NCBI GenBank assembly: GCA_963736235.1
Contig: CAVTOR010000018.1
Coordinates: 87,963 to 151,962 of the forward strand
Direction: 5' to 3'
From: CAVORB01 sp963736235
Lineage (GTDB): Bacteria; Pseudomonadota; Gammaproteobacteria; Chromatiales; Chromatiaceae
DNA length: 64,000 nt
This document shows, one piece after another, positions 25,191-34,145 of the stretch. Numbering within the stretch: the first letter of the stretch is position 1; each line of letters opens with the position of its first letter. Below the pieces are notes generated by a model. That model saw only the letters and a list, made by a program, of their open reading frames with translations. It was not told the origin of the DNA and made no database searches. Made by a program: the position numbers and the translations under genes.

Positions 25191-25985
25191 ATGTCGAGCC
25201 AAGGGGTCGTCTATCTTGTCGGCGCGGGCCCCGGCGATCCGGACCTGCTGACCGTCAAGGCACTGCGCCTGATCGAGGGGGCCGACGTGGTGGTCTACGA
25301 TCGGCTGGTGTCGGCAGAGATCCTGGCGCTCATCCCCGCCGGCGTCACCCGCATCGCCGTGGGCAAGGCGCCGGGCCATCACTGCGTGCCCCAGTCCCAG
25401 ATCAACGAGCTTCTCGTCAGCATCGCCGTCAAGGGCCGCCGCGTGGTTCGCCTCAAGGGCGGCGACCCACTCATCTTCGGCCGCGGCAGCGAGGAGGCCC
25501 TGTGCCTCAAGCGCCACGGCATCCCCTTCGAGGTCGTCCCCGGCATCACCGCCGCCGCGGCGGCCAGCGCCTACGCGGGCATCCCCCTCACGCACCGGGG
25601 CATGAGCCGAACCGTGCATCTCGTCACCGGCCACCTGCGCGAGCACGAGCCGCTCGATCTCCCGTGGGACAGTCTCGCCGCCGGCGACTCGACCCTGGCG
25701 GTCTACATGGGACTCGCCAACCTGGAGCTCATCCGCGAGCGCCTCGTCGCCGCCGGAATGGACCCAGAGACACCCGCGGCCGCGATCCAATCCGGGACCA
25801 GATGCGATCAGAGGCGAGTGCTGGCGACGCTCGCGACCCTGCCCGACGCGGTGAAGGCCGCCGGGCTCCAGGCTCCGGTCCTGCTGGTGATCGGGCGCGT
25901 GGTCGCGCTGGCCGCCGATCTCGATTGGTTTCAGCCCCACCACCTGGAGGCAGCAGATGATCAGATTCTTTCGCTTCGCAGCTAG
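25191..25985 (+). CDS. nirE: Uroporphyrinogen-III C-methyltransferase for heme d1
   Basis: This SAM-dependent enzyme converts uroporphyrinogen III to precorrin-2, the first dedicated step to siroheme and heme d1. Signatures are VYLVGAGPGDPDLLTVKALR at the N-terminus, VVRLKGGDPLIFGRGSEE (about residue 85) and PGITAAAAASAYAGIPLTHR (about 118). The start at 25191 with GAGGA upstream gives 264 residues. It lies 67 bp after nirS and overlaps nirC, so it belongs to the nir operon rather than to siroheme synthesis alone. Confidence 0.95.
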   Translation: MSSQGVVYLVGAGPGDPDLLTVKALRLIEGADVVVYDRLVSAEILALIPAGVTRIAVGKAPGHHCVPQSQINELLVSIAVKGRRVVRLKGGDPLIFGRGSEEALCLKRHGIPFEVVPGITAAAAASAYAGIPLTHRGMSRTVHLVTGHLREHEPLDLPWDSLAAGDSTLAVYMGLANLELIRERLVAAGMDPETPAAAIQSGTRCDQRRVLATLATLPDAVKAAGLQAPVLLVIGRVVALAADLDWFQPHHLEAADDQILSLRS

Positions 25986-26328
25986 AGTGGCGGCGCTCCT
26001 GGCCTCGGGGTTCGCCGTGCTGTCGATAGCAAGCTTGGTGGCGCTTGCCGCCGCCCCGGCCTACGCGTCTGCCGCGCCGACCGAAGCCCGCCAGGCGGAG
26101 CTCAGAAACCTGCTCGTCCAGGACTGCGGCTCCTGCCACGGGCTCACCCTCCGCGGCGGGCTCGGCCCGCCCCTCGATGCCGCCACGCTGGTCGGCAAGC
26201 CGCCGGCGTATCTCGCGGCCACCATCCTCTATGGTCGGCCAGGCACCGCCATGCCGCCCTGGCGACCCTTTCTCACGGACGACGAGGCCGCGTGGCTCGC
26301 GGATCTTCTCACGCAGCCAGCACCATGA
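25957..26328 (+). CDS. nirC: Periplasmic c-type cytochrome NirC
   Basis: The 123-residue protein has a long signal peptide (residues 1-38) and a single heme motif LLVQDCGSCHGLTLRGGLG (about residue 57), with a methionine ligand in GTAMPPWRPFL. NirC is a small monoheme cytochrome of nir clusters, thought to accept electrons during heme d1 maturation. It overlaps the 3' end of nirE by 29 bases and its stop overlaps the nirF start. Confidence 0.9.
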   Translation: MIRFFRFAARVAALLASGFAVLSIASLVALAAAPAYASAAPTEARQAELRNLLVQDCGSCHGLTLRGGLGPPLDAATLVGKPPAYLAATILYGRPGTAMPPWRPFLTDDEAAWLADLLTQPAP

Positions 26329-27497
26329 AAGCGCCCGCCCCCATCCTCGCCGCCCTGTTGGCGCTGCTGCCGCTGCATGCCGGCGCCGAGCGCGGAACCG
26401 GCGACCTCGGCATCGTTGTCGAGCGCGCCGCGGGTCGGCTGCAACTCATCGAGACCTCGGGCAACACCGCGCTCGGAAGCATCGAGGGGCTCGGCGACCT
26501 GTCCCACGCCTCCGCCGTCTTCTCCCGCGACGGCCGCTACGCCTTCGTCTTCGGCCGCGACGGCGGACTGTCGAAGGTCGACCTGCTCGCGGCGCGGCTG
26601 GTCAAACGCGTCCAGCAAGCCGGAAATAGCATCGGCGGGGCCATCTCCCAGGACGGCCGCCTGGTAGCGGTCTCCAACTACGAGCCCGGGGGCGTGCGTA
26701 TCTTCGACGCCGAGACCCTGGACCCGGTTGCCGACATCCCCGCCGTCTATGGCACCGACGCCAAGACATCCAAAGTCATCGGGCTGGTCGATGCCCCGGG
26801 CAACCGTTTCGTCTTCAGCCTGTGGGACGCGGGCGAGATCTGGATCGCGGACCTGAGCGACCGCGCCCGCATCGGTATCCAGAAATTCACGGACATCGGC
26901 CGTAACCCCTACGACGCCCTGATCACCCCCGACGGGCGCTACTACATCGCCGGCCTGTTCGGCGAGGACGGCCTCGCCCTGCTCGACCTCTGGCGCCCGC
27001 AAGCCGGCGTGCGCCGCATCCTTCCCGGCTACGGCAAGGGCGAACAGCCGCTCCCCGTCTACAAGATGCCGCATCTGGAGGGCTGGGCGGTGGCGGGACG
27101 CCGCGCCTTCCTCCCCGCGGTGGGCCGGCACGAGGTCCTGGTGGTCGATACGGACACCTGGGCGGAGGTCGGCCGCATCCCGGTCAAGGGCCAGCCGGTG
27201 TTCGTCATGGCTCGGCCGGACGGGCGCCAGGTGTGGGTCAACTTCGCCTTCCCCGACAATCAGCATATCCAGATTATCGACGCCGAAACCCTTGACCCGG
27301 TCCACGCCCTAGAGCCCGGACCGGGGGTGCTGCACATGGAGTTCGAGCCCCGGGGCGAGGAGGTCTGGGTCTCGGTACGCGACGCCGGCCGGGTCGAGGT
27401 CTACGACACCGGCAGCTTCGAGCGCAAGGCGCAGCTCCCAGCGGACAAGCCGAGCGGCATCTTCCTCACCGCTCGCGCGCAGAGGATCGGACTGTGA
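26325..27497 (+). CDS. nirF: Heme d1 biosynthesis protein NirF
   Basis: NirF is a periplasmic beta-propeller that acts late in heme d1 synthesis. After an N-terminal signal or lipoprotein-like segment (LAALLALLPLHAGAE) it contains propeller repeats with SRDGRYAFVFGRDGGLSKVD, ITPDGRYYIAGLFGEDGLAL and a terminal DKPSGIFLTARAQRIGL. The ATG overlaps the nirC stop (ATGA) and gives 390 residues, the normal length. It precedes the siroheme decarboxylase genes, as in other nir operons. Confidence 0.94.
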   Translation: MKAPAPILAALLALLPLHAGAERGTGDLGIVVERAAGRLQLIETSGNTALGSIEGLGDLSHASAVFSRDGRYAFVFGRDGGLSKVDLLAARLVKRVQQAGNSIGGAISQDGRLVAVSNYEPGGVRIFDAETLDPVADIPAVYGTDAKTSKVIGLVDAPGNRFVFSLWDAGEIWIADLSDRARIGIQKFTDIGRNPYDALITPDGRYYIAGLFGEDGLALLDLWRPQAGVRRILPGYGKGEQPLPVYKMPHLEGWAVAGRRAFLPAVGRHEVLVVDTDTWAEVGRIPVKGQPVFVMARPDGRQVWVNFAFPDNQHIQIIDAETLDPVHALEPGPGVLHMEFEPRGEEVWVSVRDAGRVEVYDTGSFERKAQLPADKPSGIFLTARAQRIGL

Positions 27498-27970
27498 ACG
27501 GCAACCAGGGACCCATCGCGCTCGATGACGTCGACCGCCGTCTGCTCAACGACTTTCAGAGCGGCTTTCCGCTGGTGCCGCGTCCCTTTGCCGAGGTCGC
27601 CGCGCGCCTCGGCGTGGAGGAGGCGGAGGTGATCACTCGACTGGACAGGCTGAGCGCGGCGGGCGCCGTGAGCCGGGTCGGGCCCGTCCTTCGGCCCCGG
27701 AGAATGGGCGCCAGCACCCTGGCGGCCATGGCCATACCCCCGGGGCAGCTGGAGCAGGTCGCCGACTTAGTCAGCGGCTTCCCGGAGGTCAACCACAACT
27801 ACGAGCGTGAGCACAGGTTCAACCTCTGGTTCGTGCTGACCGCCGCCGACGAGGACCGCCTCGCCGAGGTGATGCAAGAGATCGCGTCGCAAACCGGCAT
27901 CGAGGTGCTCGACCTGCCGATGCTCGAGGAGTACCACATCGACCTGGGGTTCCCACTGCAATGGGCATGA
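27494..27970 (+). CDS. nirD: Siroheme decarboxylase subunit NirD (Lrp/AsnC-like)
   Basis: This is one of the Lrp/AsnC-like proteins that remove acetate side chains of siroheme to give didecarboxysiroheme. It has an N-terminal helix-turn-helix region (FQSGFPLVPRPFAEVAARLG) and a C-terminal alpha/beta domain with VNHNYEREHRFNLWFVLTAA; the HNYER segment is typical of the D and G type subunits. It starts with GTG overlapping the nirF stop (GTGA), indicating coupling. Confidence 0.88.
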   Translation: MNGNQGPIALDDVDRRLLNDFQSGFPLVPRPFAEVAARLGVEEAEVITRLDRLSAAGAVSRVGPVLRPRRMGASTLAAMAIPPGQLEQVADLVSGFPEVNHNYEREHRFNLWFVLTAADEDRLAEVMQEIASQTGIEVLDLPMLEEYHIDLGFPLQWA

Positions 27971-28545
27971 GCCGCAATCACCCGAACGCCGCCGCGGACC
28001 CGATCGACGCCGCGCTGATCCGGACGGTTCAACAGGGCCTCCCGCTCGTACCCAGGCCCTATGCCGCCGTGGCCGAGGAGCTGGAGATCGCCGAGGCGGA
28101 GGTCCTCGCGCGCCTGTCGCGTCTCATCGACGCGGGTGCCATCAAGCGCTTCGGCGTCGTCGTGCGCCACCGGGAGCTCGGCTACCGCGCAAACGCCATG
28201 GTGGTCTGGGCACTTCCAGAGGAGCGCGTTGCCGAGCTCGGGCGCTGCATCGGACGGTTTCCGTTCGTGACCCTGAGCTACCGGCGGCCGCCGCGGCGGC
28301 CGGCCTGGCCCTACAACCTGTTCACCATGATCCACGGCCGCGACCGCGAGGCGGTCTTGGCCCAGGTGGAGCACATCAGGCACCGCTGCGGCCTGTACGG
28401 CATCGACCACGCCGTGCTCTTCAGCGGCCAGTGTTTCAAGCAGCGCGGCGCCCGCTACGGCGCCCCGGGCGACGACTTACCCTCCCCGTCCCGGGGGACC
28501 CCGCGTTCGCTTGATCTTTATTGCTCGAGAGGCGGCATCGCGTGA
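27967..28545 (+). CDS. nirL: Siroheme decarboxylase subunit NirL (L/H type)
   Basis: This Lrp/AsnC-like partner subunit has VQQGLPLVPRPYAAVAEELE at the N-terminus, GAIKRFGVVVRHRELGYRAN near residue 60, and LSYRRPPRRPAWPYNLFTMI, the WPYNLF motif of L and H subunits. The ATG at 27967 overlaps the nirD stop (ATGA), in line with the other junctions of this operon; an ATG two codons earlier is possible. Its C-terminal 25 residues (GDDLPSPSRG onward) extend past the usual family end. Assignment as L rather than H follows gene order. Confidence 0.85.
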   Translation: MSRNHPNAAADPIDAALIRTVQQGLPLVPRPYAAVAEELEIAEAEVLARLSRLIDAGAIKRFGVVVRHRELGYRANAMVVWALPEERVAELGRCIGRFPFVTLSYRRPPRRPAWPYNLFTMIHGRDREAVLAQVEHIRHRCGLYGIDHAVLFSGQCFKQRGARYGAPGDDLPSPSRGTPRSLDLYCSRGGIA

Positions 28546-29528
28546 ACGGTCCGAGCCAACTCCAGCGGACATTCATCAACCGGTTTCAGGGTGGCTTCCC
28601 ACTGACCGAGCGACCTTACCTTCGCGTCGCGGCGATGCTCGGAACGGACGAGGCCACCCTGATCTCATCCGTGCGCGGGCTGCTCGCGGAAGGCTATCTC
28701 AGCCGTTTCGGCCCGCTGTTCGACGTCGAGCGCCTCGGCGGGCGCTTCACGCTCGCCGCGCTCTCGGCGCCCGAGGCGGACTTCGAGCAGGTCGCGGCCA
28801 CGGTCAACGCCCTGCCCGAGGTGGCCCACAACTACCGCCGCGACCATGCGCTCAACATGTGGTTCGTCCTCGCCGCACCCAGCGAGGGGGCACTGGAAGA
28901 AACCGTCGCCCGCATTCGCGCCCTCACCGGGCTCGAGGTCTACCAATTCCCAAAGCTCAAGGAGTTCCACCTCGGATTCTGGCTGCGGCTCGGCGACGAC
29001 GGCGACGCAACCCTGCGGCGGGTCGACCGGTCCCCTGTCCGCGCGGAAGCGGGCGTTGACGCCCTGGATCAAGCCATCGTGACGGCGACGCAGGCGGGCC
29101 TGCCGCTGGTGCCGGAACCCTATGCCGCCGTCGCCGAAAGCGTCGGCTGCGACACACCCGCGGTGCTGCGGAGCCTCTACCGGATGCTGGACAACGGTTC
29201 GGTGCGCCGCATTGGAGCGGTGCCCAACCACTACCGGCTCGGTCTGCGAGGCAACGGCATGTCGGTCTGGGACATCGACGACGATGACGCCGATGCCATC
29301 GGCGAGCGCATCGGGCGGCTGGACTTCGTAAGTCACTGTTACCTGCGCCCTCGCCACCGCCCCCTGTGGCCTTATAACCTGTTCGCCATGGTGCACGGGC
29401 GCGACCGGGCGGAGGTAGAGGCGCAGGTCGAGATCATCCGGGATGTCGCCAGTGGTTGCTGCCGCCGCCAAGCGGTGCTCCACAGCACCGCGGTGCTGAA
29501 GAAGACCGGTCTCCGCCTGGCGGCCTGA
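28542..29528 (+). CDS. Fused siroheme decarboxylase, NirG-NirH type
   Basis: The 328-residue protein contains two complete Lrp/AsnC-like units in tandem. Unit one (residues 1-150) has FQGGFPLTERPYLRVAAMLG and VAHNYRRDHALNMWFVLAAP (D/G type). Unit two (about 170-325) has TQAGLPLVPEPYAAVAESVG and HCYLRPRHRPLWPYNLFAMV (L/H type). It thus joins the second pair of decarboxylase subunits on one chain, while NirD and NirL remain separate. It begins with GTG overlapping the upstream stop (GTGA). The split into GH rather than DL is inferred from order. Confidence 0.88.
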   Translation: MNGPSQLQRTFINRFQGGFPLTERPYLRVAAMLGTDEATLISSVRGLLAEGYLSRFGPLFDVERLGGRFTLAALSAPEADFEQVAATVNALPEVAHNYRRDHALNMWFVLAAPSEGALEETVARIRALTGLEVYQFPKLKEFHLGFWLRLGDDGDATLRRVDRSPVRAEAGVDALDQAIVTATQAGLPLVPEPYAAVAESVGCDTPAVLRSLYRMLDNGSVRRIGAVPNHYRLGLRGNGMSVWDIDDDDADAIGERIGRLDFVSHCYLRPRHRPLWPYNLFAMVHGRDRAEVEAQVEIIRDVASGCCRRQAVLHSTAVLKKTGLRLAA

Positions 29529-29555
29529 CACCTCCATCGTTCGACCCGACACGCC

Positions 29556-30718
29556 ATGTTCCGCATCAGCCGCTATCTGCAAGCCCTCGACAGCGATGCC
29601 CCGCCCCGCAAGGCGCCGGCCCCGACCGGTCCGGTGGTGATCTGGAACCTGGTGCGCCGCTGCAACCTCACCTGCAAGCACTGTTACGCCACCTCAGCCG
29701 ACAAGGACTTCCCGGGCGAGCTCAGCACCGAGCAGGTCTTCGCCGTAATGGACGATCTGCGCGGCTATGGCGTCTCCGTCCTGATCCTGTCCGGCGGCGA
29801 GCCCCTGATGCGGCCGGACCTGTTCGAGATCGCGGGTCGGGCCAAGAGTCTGGGCTTCTACATTGGCCTTTCCACCAACGGCACCCTCATCGGCCCCGAC
29901 AACCTGAGCGCCATCGTCGAGGCCGACTTCGACTATGTGGGCATCAGCCTGGACGGCCTGCGCGAGACTCATGACCGTTTCCGCCGCCGCGCGGGCGCGT
30001 TCGACGACGCCCTGCGGGGAATTCGCCTGTGCCGGGATGCCGGGCTCAAGGTCGGGATGCGCTTCACCCTCACCCGCGACAACGCGGCCGAGCTGCCAGA
30101 CCTGCTGCGCCTAATGGATGACGAGGGCATCGCGAAGTTCTACCTCTCTCATCTCAACTACGCCGGGCGCGGCTACAGGAACCGGAGCGACGACCTGCAT
30201 CACCGCATGACCCGGCACGCCATGGATCTGCTGTTCGATGTCTGCTGGGACGACGCCACGGCCGGCCGACAACGGGAGTTCGTTACCGGAAACAACGACG
30301 CCGACGGGGCTTGGCTGCTGCTGTGGGCGGAGCGTACGATTCCCGGTCAGGTCCCCCGCCTGAGGACCATGCTCGAGCGTTGGGGGGAAACGCCTCGGGG
30401 GTGAACATTGCCAACATCGACAACGAGGGCCGGGTGCACCCCGACACCATGTGGTGGGACTACGGCCTTGGCAAGGTCACGGAGCGCCCCTTCTCCGCTA
30501 TCTGGGAGGATCGCTCCGACCCCCTGATGGCGGGTCTCAAGCAGCGCCAGCGGCCGCTGGAGGGACGCTGCGCCGGCTGCCGCTACCTGGCCATCTGCAA
30601 CGGCAACAGCCGCACACGGGCCTGGCGACTCACCGGGAACCCCTGGGCCGAGGACCCCGGCTGCTACCTCACCGATGCCGAGATCGGAACCCTGACCCGA
30701 TCGGCCGCTGTTGCCTAA
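29556..30718 (+). CDS. nirJ: Radical SAM heme d1 biosynthesis protein NirJ, apparent frameshift
   Basis: NirJ converts the two remaining propionate side chains during heme d1 formation. The radical SAM cluster motif CNLTCKHCYATSADKDF lies near residue 36, followed by VLILSGGEPLMRPDLFEIAG. The C-terminal SPASM-like region has GRCAGCRYLAICNGNSRTRA and GNPWAEDPGCYLTDAE. The frame breaks at a run of six G near 30384. Reading seven G gives the expected ERWGGNASGVNIANIDNEGR and joins the two halves into about 387 residues. A homopolymer miscall is the likely cause. Confidence 0.93.
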
Positions 30719-30738
30719 CCGTCTCGGAGATCCCGCCC

Positions 30739-31203
30739 ATGCGTCTGTGCTGGAGCCTGACCGCCCTGTTGGCCCTCGCCCTCGGCGTTTCCCTGTACCT
30801 GTTCGTGGTTCGCGGCTCCGTTACGCCTGCCAGCGACGGCCGCACCGCGATCCTGCTGGAGCCGGGGGAACGTGACCTGGTGTTGGCCGAGATGCGGGCC
30901 TTTCTCGCCAACACCCAGACCATCCTGGCCTCGGCCTCGCAGGGAGAGCTGGACCCGGCTATCGCCGCCGCGCGTCAAGTCGGCGCCCAGGCCCAGCAAG
31001 GCGTACCGGCAAGCCTGATGGGCAAGCTGCCGATCGGGTTCAAGACCCTGGGCCTGGATACGCACCGCCGCTTCGACCAGCTCGCGCTCAATGCCGAGGA
31101 GCTGGGCGATCCCGCTCAGACCTTACAGGAGCTGGGCGAGCTGCTCGCCAACTGCGTCGGTTGCCACGCCGCCTATCGGATCGACGTCCCCGCTGCCCGA
31201 TAG
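30739..31203 (+). CDS. Cytochrome c'-like protein in the nir operon
   Basis: The 154-residue protein has an N-terminal signal or anchor (LTALLALALGVSLYLFVV) and a helical body. A single heme motif sits close to the C-terminus (LLANCVGCHAAYRID). A C-terminal CxxCH in a four-helix protein is the hallmark of class II cytochromes c' and c'-like proteins, which bind NO or act in electron transfer. Placed between nirJ and nirN, it may handle nitric oxide or supply electrons to NirN; neither role is established. Confidence 0.8.
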   Translation: MRLCWSLTALLALALGVSLYLFVVRGSVTPASDGRTAILLEPGERDLVLAEMRAFLANTQTILASASQGELDPAIAAARQVGAQAQQGVPASLMGKLPIGFKTLGLDTHRRFDQLALNAEELGDPAQTLQELGELLANCVGCHAAYRIDVPAAR

Positions 31204-31241
31204 GCATCCGTACGCGCCCTAGCCCGCATCGGAGTCGACCC

Positions 31242-32819
31242 GTGCCAAAACGCTCGAACATCGGCCGCTCTCTCGCCACTATCGCTTTGCTCTGCACGGC
31301 CGGCGCGGCAGCGGAAACGGCGGCCGAGAGCACCGACGCAACCTATCAGCGCCTGTGCGCCCAATGCCACGGCCCGGACCGACTGGGCGGGGTCGGGCCA
31401 GCGCTGATTCCGGAGACCCTGGGCAGGCTCAAGCCGGAGGAGGCCCGCCGGGCGATTCTCGAGGGGCGCCCCGCCAGCCAGATGCCGGCATTCGCCGCGC
31501 AATTGGATGAAGAGGCCGCCGCCAGGCTCGCGGAATACGTCTTCGCGCCAGCGGCCGAGAAGCCGGCCTGGGGTAGCGACAAGATCCAGGCGAGCCACAG
31601 CGTGCTGGTCGACCCCGCCACCCTCCCCGATCATCCGCTCCACGATTCCGACCCCTTGAACCTGTTCATGGTGGTGGAACTGGGCGACCACCATGCCACC
31701 ATCCTCGACGGCGACCGCCTGGAGCCGATCCACCGCTTCCAGACCCACAACGCCCTGCACGGCGGGCCGAAGTTCTCGCCTGACGGTCGCTTCGTCTACT
31801 TCGCCTCCCGCAACGGCTGGGTCAGCAAGTTCGACCTGCACAGCCTGCAGACGGTCGCGCAGATCCGGGCCGGCATCAACAGCCGCAACCTGGCCGTCTC
31901 GGGGGACGGGCGCTACGCAGCGGTCGCCAACTACCTGCCTCATACCCTGGCGATCCTGGACACCACCGACCTGTCGCTGGTCAAGCTGATCCCGGTGGAA
32001 GACGACAAGGGGAACAGCTCGCGGGTCAGCGCGGTGTACTCGGCCCCGCCGCGCCAAAGCTTCGTCGCCGCCCTCAAGGACATGCCGGAGGTATGGGAGG
32101 TCATCTACGCGGACGAGCACCTCCCGGTCTATAACGGCCCCATGCACGACTACCGGATGGATGAGGGTACGGCGCGCCAGTCGGGTCCCTTCCCGGTGCG
32201 ACGCATCCAGCTGGACGACTATCTCGACGACTTCTTCTTCGATCAGACCTACCGAATGGTGATCGGAGCGGCGCGCAACGCCAAGAACGGTCAGGTGGTC
32301 CACCTGGACGCGCGGCGGAAGATCGCCGACCTGGAACTGGACGGGATGCCGCACCTGGGCTCCGGGATCACCTGGGAGCGGGAGGGCCGAACGCTACTCG
32401 CCACGCCGCATCTAAAGAAGGCGGAAGTCAGCGTGATCGACATGGGGAGCTGGCAGACGGTCAAGCGCATCGAAACCCTCGGGGCCGGCTTCTTCATGCG
32501 CAGTCACGAGAACACCCCCTACGCCTGGGTCGACGTCTACTTCGGACCGGACAAGGACGCGGTGCACGTCATCGACAAGCAGAGGCTGGAGATCGTGCAG
32601 ACCCTGCGCCCCGCCCCAGGCAAGACCGCCGCCCACGTCGAGTTCGACCGCTATGGCAAATACGCACTGCTCAGCGTCTCGGAGCCCGCGCCCGAAGGCG
32701 CCCTCGTGATCTACGACGCCGCGACCCTCAAGGAGATCAAGCGCCTGCCCATGAACAAGCCCTCTGGCAAGTACAACGTGTACAACAAGATCGAGCGCTC
32801 CGAGGGCACCAGTCACTAA
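31242..32819 (+). CDS. nirN: Heme d1 dehydrogenase NirN
   Basis: NirN is a NirS-like cytochrome that introduces the acrylate double bond of heme d1. A signal peptide is followed by the c-heme motif YQRLCAQCHGPDRLGGVGPA. The d1-type propeller has SPDGRFVYFASRNGWVSKFD and SRNLAVSGDGRYAAVANYLP, and the C-terminus KPSGKYNVYNKIERSEGTSH parallels that of NirS. The GTG at 31242, with GGAG eight bases upstream, starts just before the signal peptide and gives 525 residues. It closes the nir cluster and converges on the histidine kinase gene. Confidence 0.93.
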   Translation: MPKRSNIGRSLATIALLCTAGAAAETAAESTDATYQRLCAQCHGPDRLGGVGPALIPETLGRLKPEEARRAILEGRPASQMPAFAAQLDEEAAARLAEYVFAPAAEKPAWGSDKIQASHSVLVDPATLPDHPLHDSDPLNLFMVVELGDHHATILDGDRLEPIHRFQTHNALHGGPKFSPDGRFVYFASRNGWVSKFDLHSLQTVAQIRAGINSRNLAVSGDGRYAAVANYLPHTLAILDTTDLSLVKLIPVEDDKGNSSRVSAVYSAPPRQSFVAALKDMPEVWEVIYADEHLPVYNGPMHDYRMDEGTARQSGPFPVRRIQLDDYLDDFFFDQTYRMVIGAARNAKNGQVVHLDARRKIADLELDGMPHLGSGITWEREGRTLLATPHLKKAEVSVIDMGSWQTVKRIETLGAGFFMRSHENTPYAWVDVYFGPDKDAVHVIDKQRLEIVQTLRPAPGKTAAHVEFDRYGKYALLSVSEPAPEGALVIYDAATLKEIKRLPMNKPSGKYNVYNKIERSEGTSH

Positions 32820-32840
32820 GCAGCGCCTGACGCGCCGGCG

Positions 32841-34145
32841 TCATGCGTCTTCCTCCTCCACCGGGATCTTGACCATGACCCTGGTGCCCTTCCCCATTCC
32901 GCTCGCCACCGTGAGGGTTCCGCCGTGGGCCTCGGCGATGGCGCGGCTGAGGTACAACCCCAGTCCGACACCGCCCGTTCCGCGTTGCCGCGAGCGATCG
33001 CCACGGTAGAAGGGGTCGGTCAACCGGCCGAGCTCTTCGGCGGTAACGCCGGGACCGCTGTCAGCAACCACCAAAGTCCAGGACGCCTGATCGACGTGAC
33101 TGGACAGGACCGGTGGTGGACCGTCCGGGGGCGTATGGCGAATCGCGTTCGTCAGCAGATTACGCGCCAGAAGACGGATGCGAGCCGGATCGAGAGACAG
33201 CCAGGTGCCCGGCGGATCGACGTCGAGCCGCACGTCGCAAGCGGCGAACGACCCGTCCACCAGGTCGCGCAACAGGTCGCTCGGGTCCACGGCCTCGCGG
33301 ACCAGCGCCGCGTGACGCCCGCGCAGACGCTCGGACTCCAGCAACTCGCCGAGCAGCGTCTCCAGCTCGCCGAGATCTTTGAGCAGGGACCGGCGGGCCG
33401 GGCTGTCGTCCAGCAGCTCCGCGTTGATTCGCGCGCGTGTCAGGGGCGAGCGCAGCTCGTGGCTGATGGCGAGCAGCAGATGCCGTTTGGCCTCGAGCAT
33501 GTCCCTGATGTCGTCGGCCATGGCGTTGATGCTCGCGGCGAGGTCGCCGAGCTCGTCGCGGCGGCCAATGTTCAGACGGTGCTCCAGATCGCCTGCGCCG
33601 ATTGCCGCGATACCGGCGCGAATCGTCTCGATGGGTCGAAACAGCCGCCGGATCGCATGGTAGACGAGGACCAGCACCACCAGCACCCCAGCGATGGTAA
33701 AAACAATGGCGAGGGGAACGGTTTCGGCGTGCAGGAAACCCTGCGGCACCAGCACCACGGTCACGTCGCCGCGTCTGGCCCGAATCACGAACCCGTCCCT
33801 ACCCCGCTCCAGCTCGACCCTGGTCCCGTCCGCCAGTACGCGTGCGGTCGATGTCCGAGGCTGGGAACGCGGCGGCTCCCCCGCTGACGACCAGCGCTCG
33901 CCGCCCAACAGGTGGATCCGAACCGGGAGCCGCTGCGCCAACCGCGCTGCTCCTTCAATCGTCGGCGGGTCCCCGATCTCGGCCAGCAAGTGCTGGAGAT
34001 ACTCGTCGAGGTGCGGTCCGGCGAGCTCCCGAAAGCTGCCTTCGACGCCGAAGCGAAATCCCGTACGCACGACGATGACCAGCAGAACCGCGGTCAGCAG
34101 GAAGAGGAGCAGGAGACGACCCGACAGGCTGTGGCGACGCCTCAT
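32841..34145 (-). CDS. Membrane sensor histidine kinase (HAMP, EnvZ/CpxA-like)
   Basis: Two transmembrane segments (residues 9-28 and about 148-170) flank a periplasmic sensor domain of about 115 residues. A HAMP domain (AIRRLFRPIETIRAGIAAIG), the H-box LLLAISHELRSPLTRARINA (phosphorylated His) and ATPase motifs NLLTNAIRHT, DSGPGVTAEE and GGVGLGLYLSRAI follow. It forms a coupled pair with the response regulator (4-bp overlap). The upstream Spy/CpxP-like periplasmic gene suggests that the pair senses metal or misfolded protein in the envelope. Confidence 0.93.
   Translation of the reverse strand: MRRRHSLSGRLLLLFLLTAVLLVIVVRTGFRFGVEGSFRELAGPHLDEYLQHLLAEIGDPPTIEGAARLAQRLPVRIHLLGGERWSSAGEPPRSQPRTSTARVLADGTRVELERGRDGFVIRARRGDVTVVLVPQGFLHAETVPLAIVFTIAGVLVVLVLVYHAIRRLFRPIETIRAGIAAIGAGDLEHRLNIGRRDELGDLAASINAMADDIRDMLEAKRHLLLAISHELRSPLTRARINAELLDDSPARRSLLKDLGELETLLGELLESERLRGRHAALVREAVDPSDLLRDLVDGSFAACDVRLDVDPPGTWLSLDPARIRLLARNLLTNAIRHTPPDGPPPVLSSHVDQASWTLVVADSGPGVTAEELGRLTDPFYRGDRSRQRGTGGVGLGLYLSRAIAEAHGGTLTVASGMGKGTRVMVKIPVEEEDA

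Noticed and set aside
24112..25251. Alternative plus-strand frame inside nirS
   Set aside because: It is rich in Arg, Gly and Pro as expected from a shifted frame of a GC-rich gene, and NirS is clear in the other frame.
26229..27305. Minus-strand frame of 358 codons across nirF
   Set aside because: Antisense shadow of NirF without domain motifs.
31173..32354. Minus-strand frame of 393 codons across nirN
   Set aside because: Composition is that of a complementary-strand shadow; NirN is complete on the plus strand.
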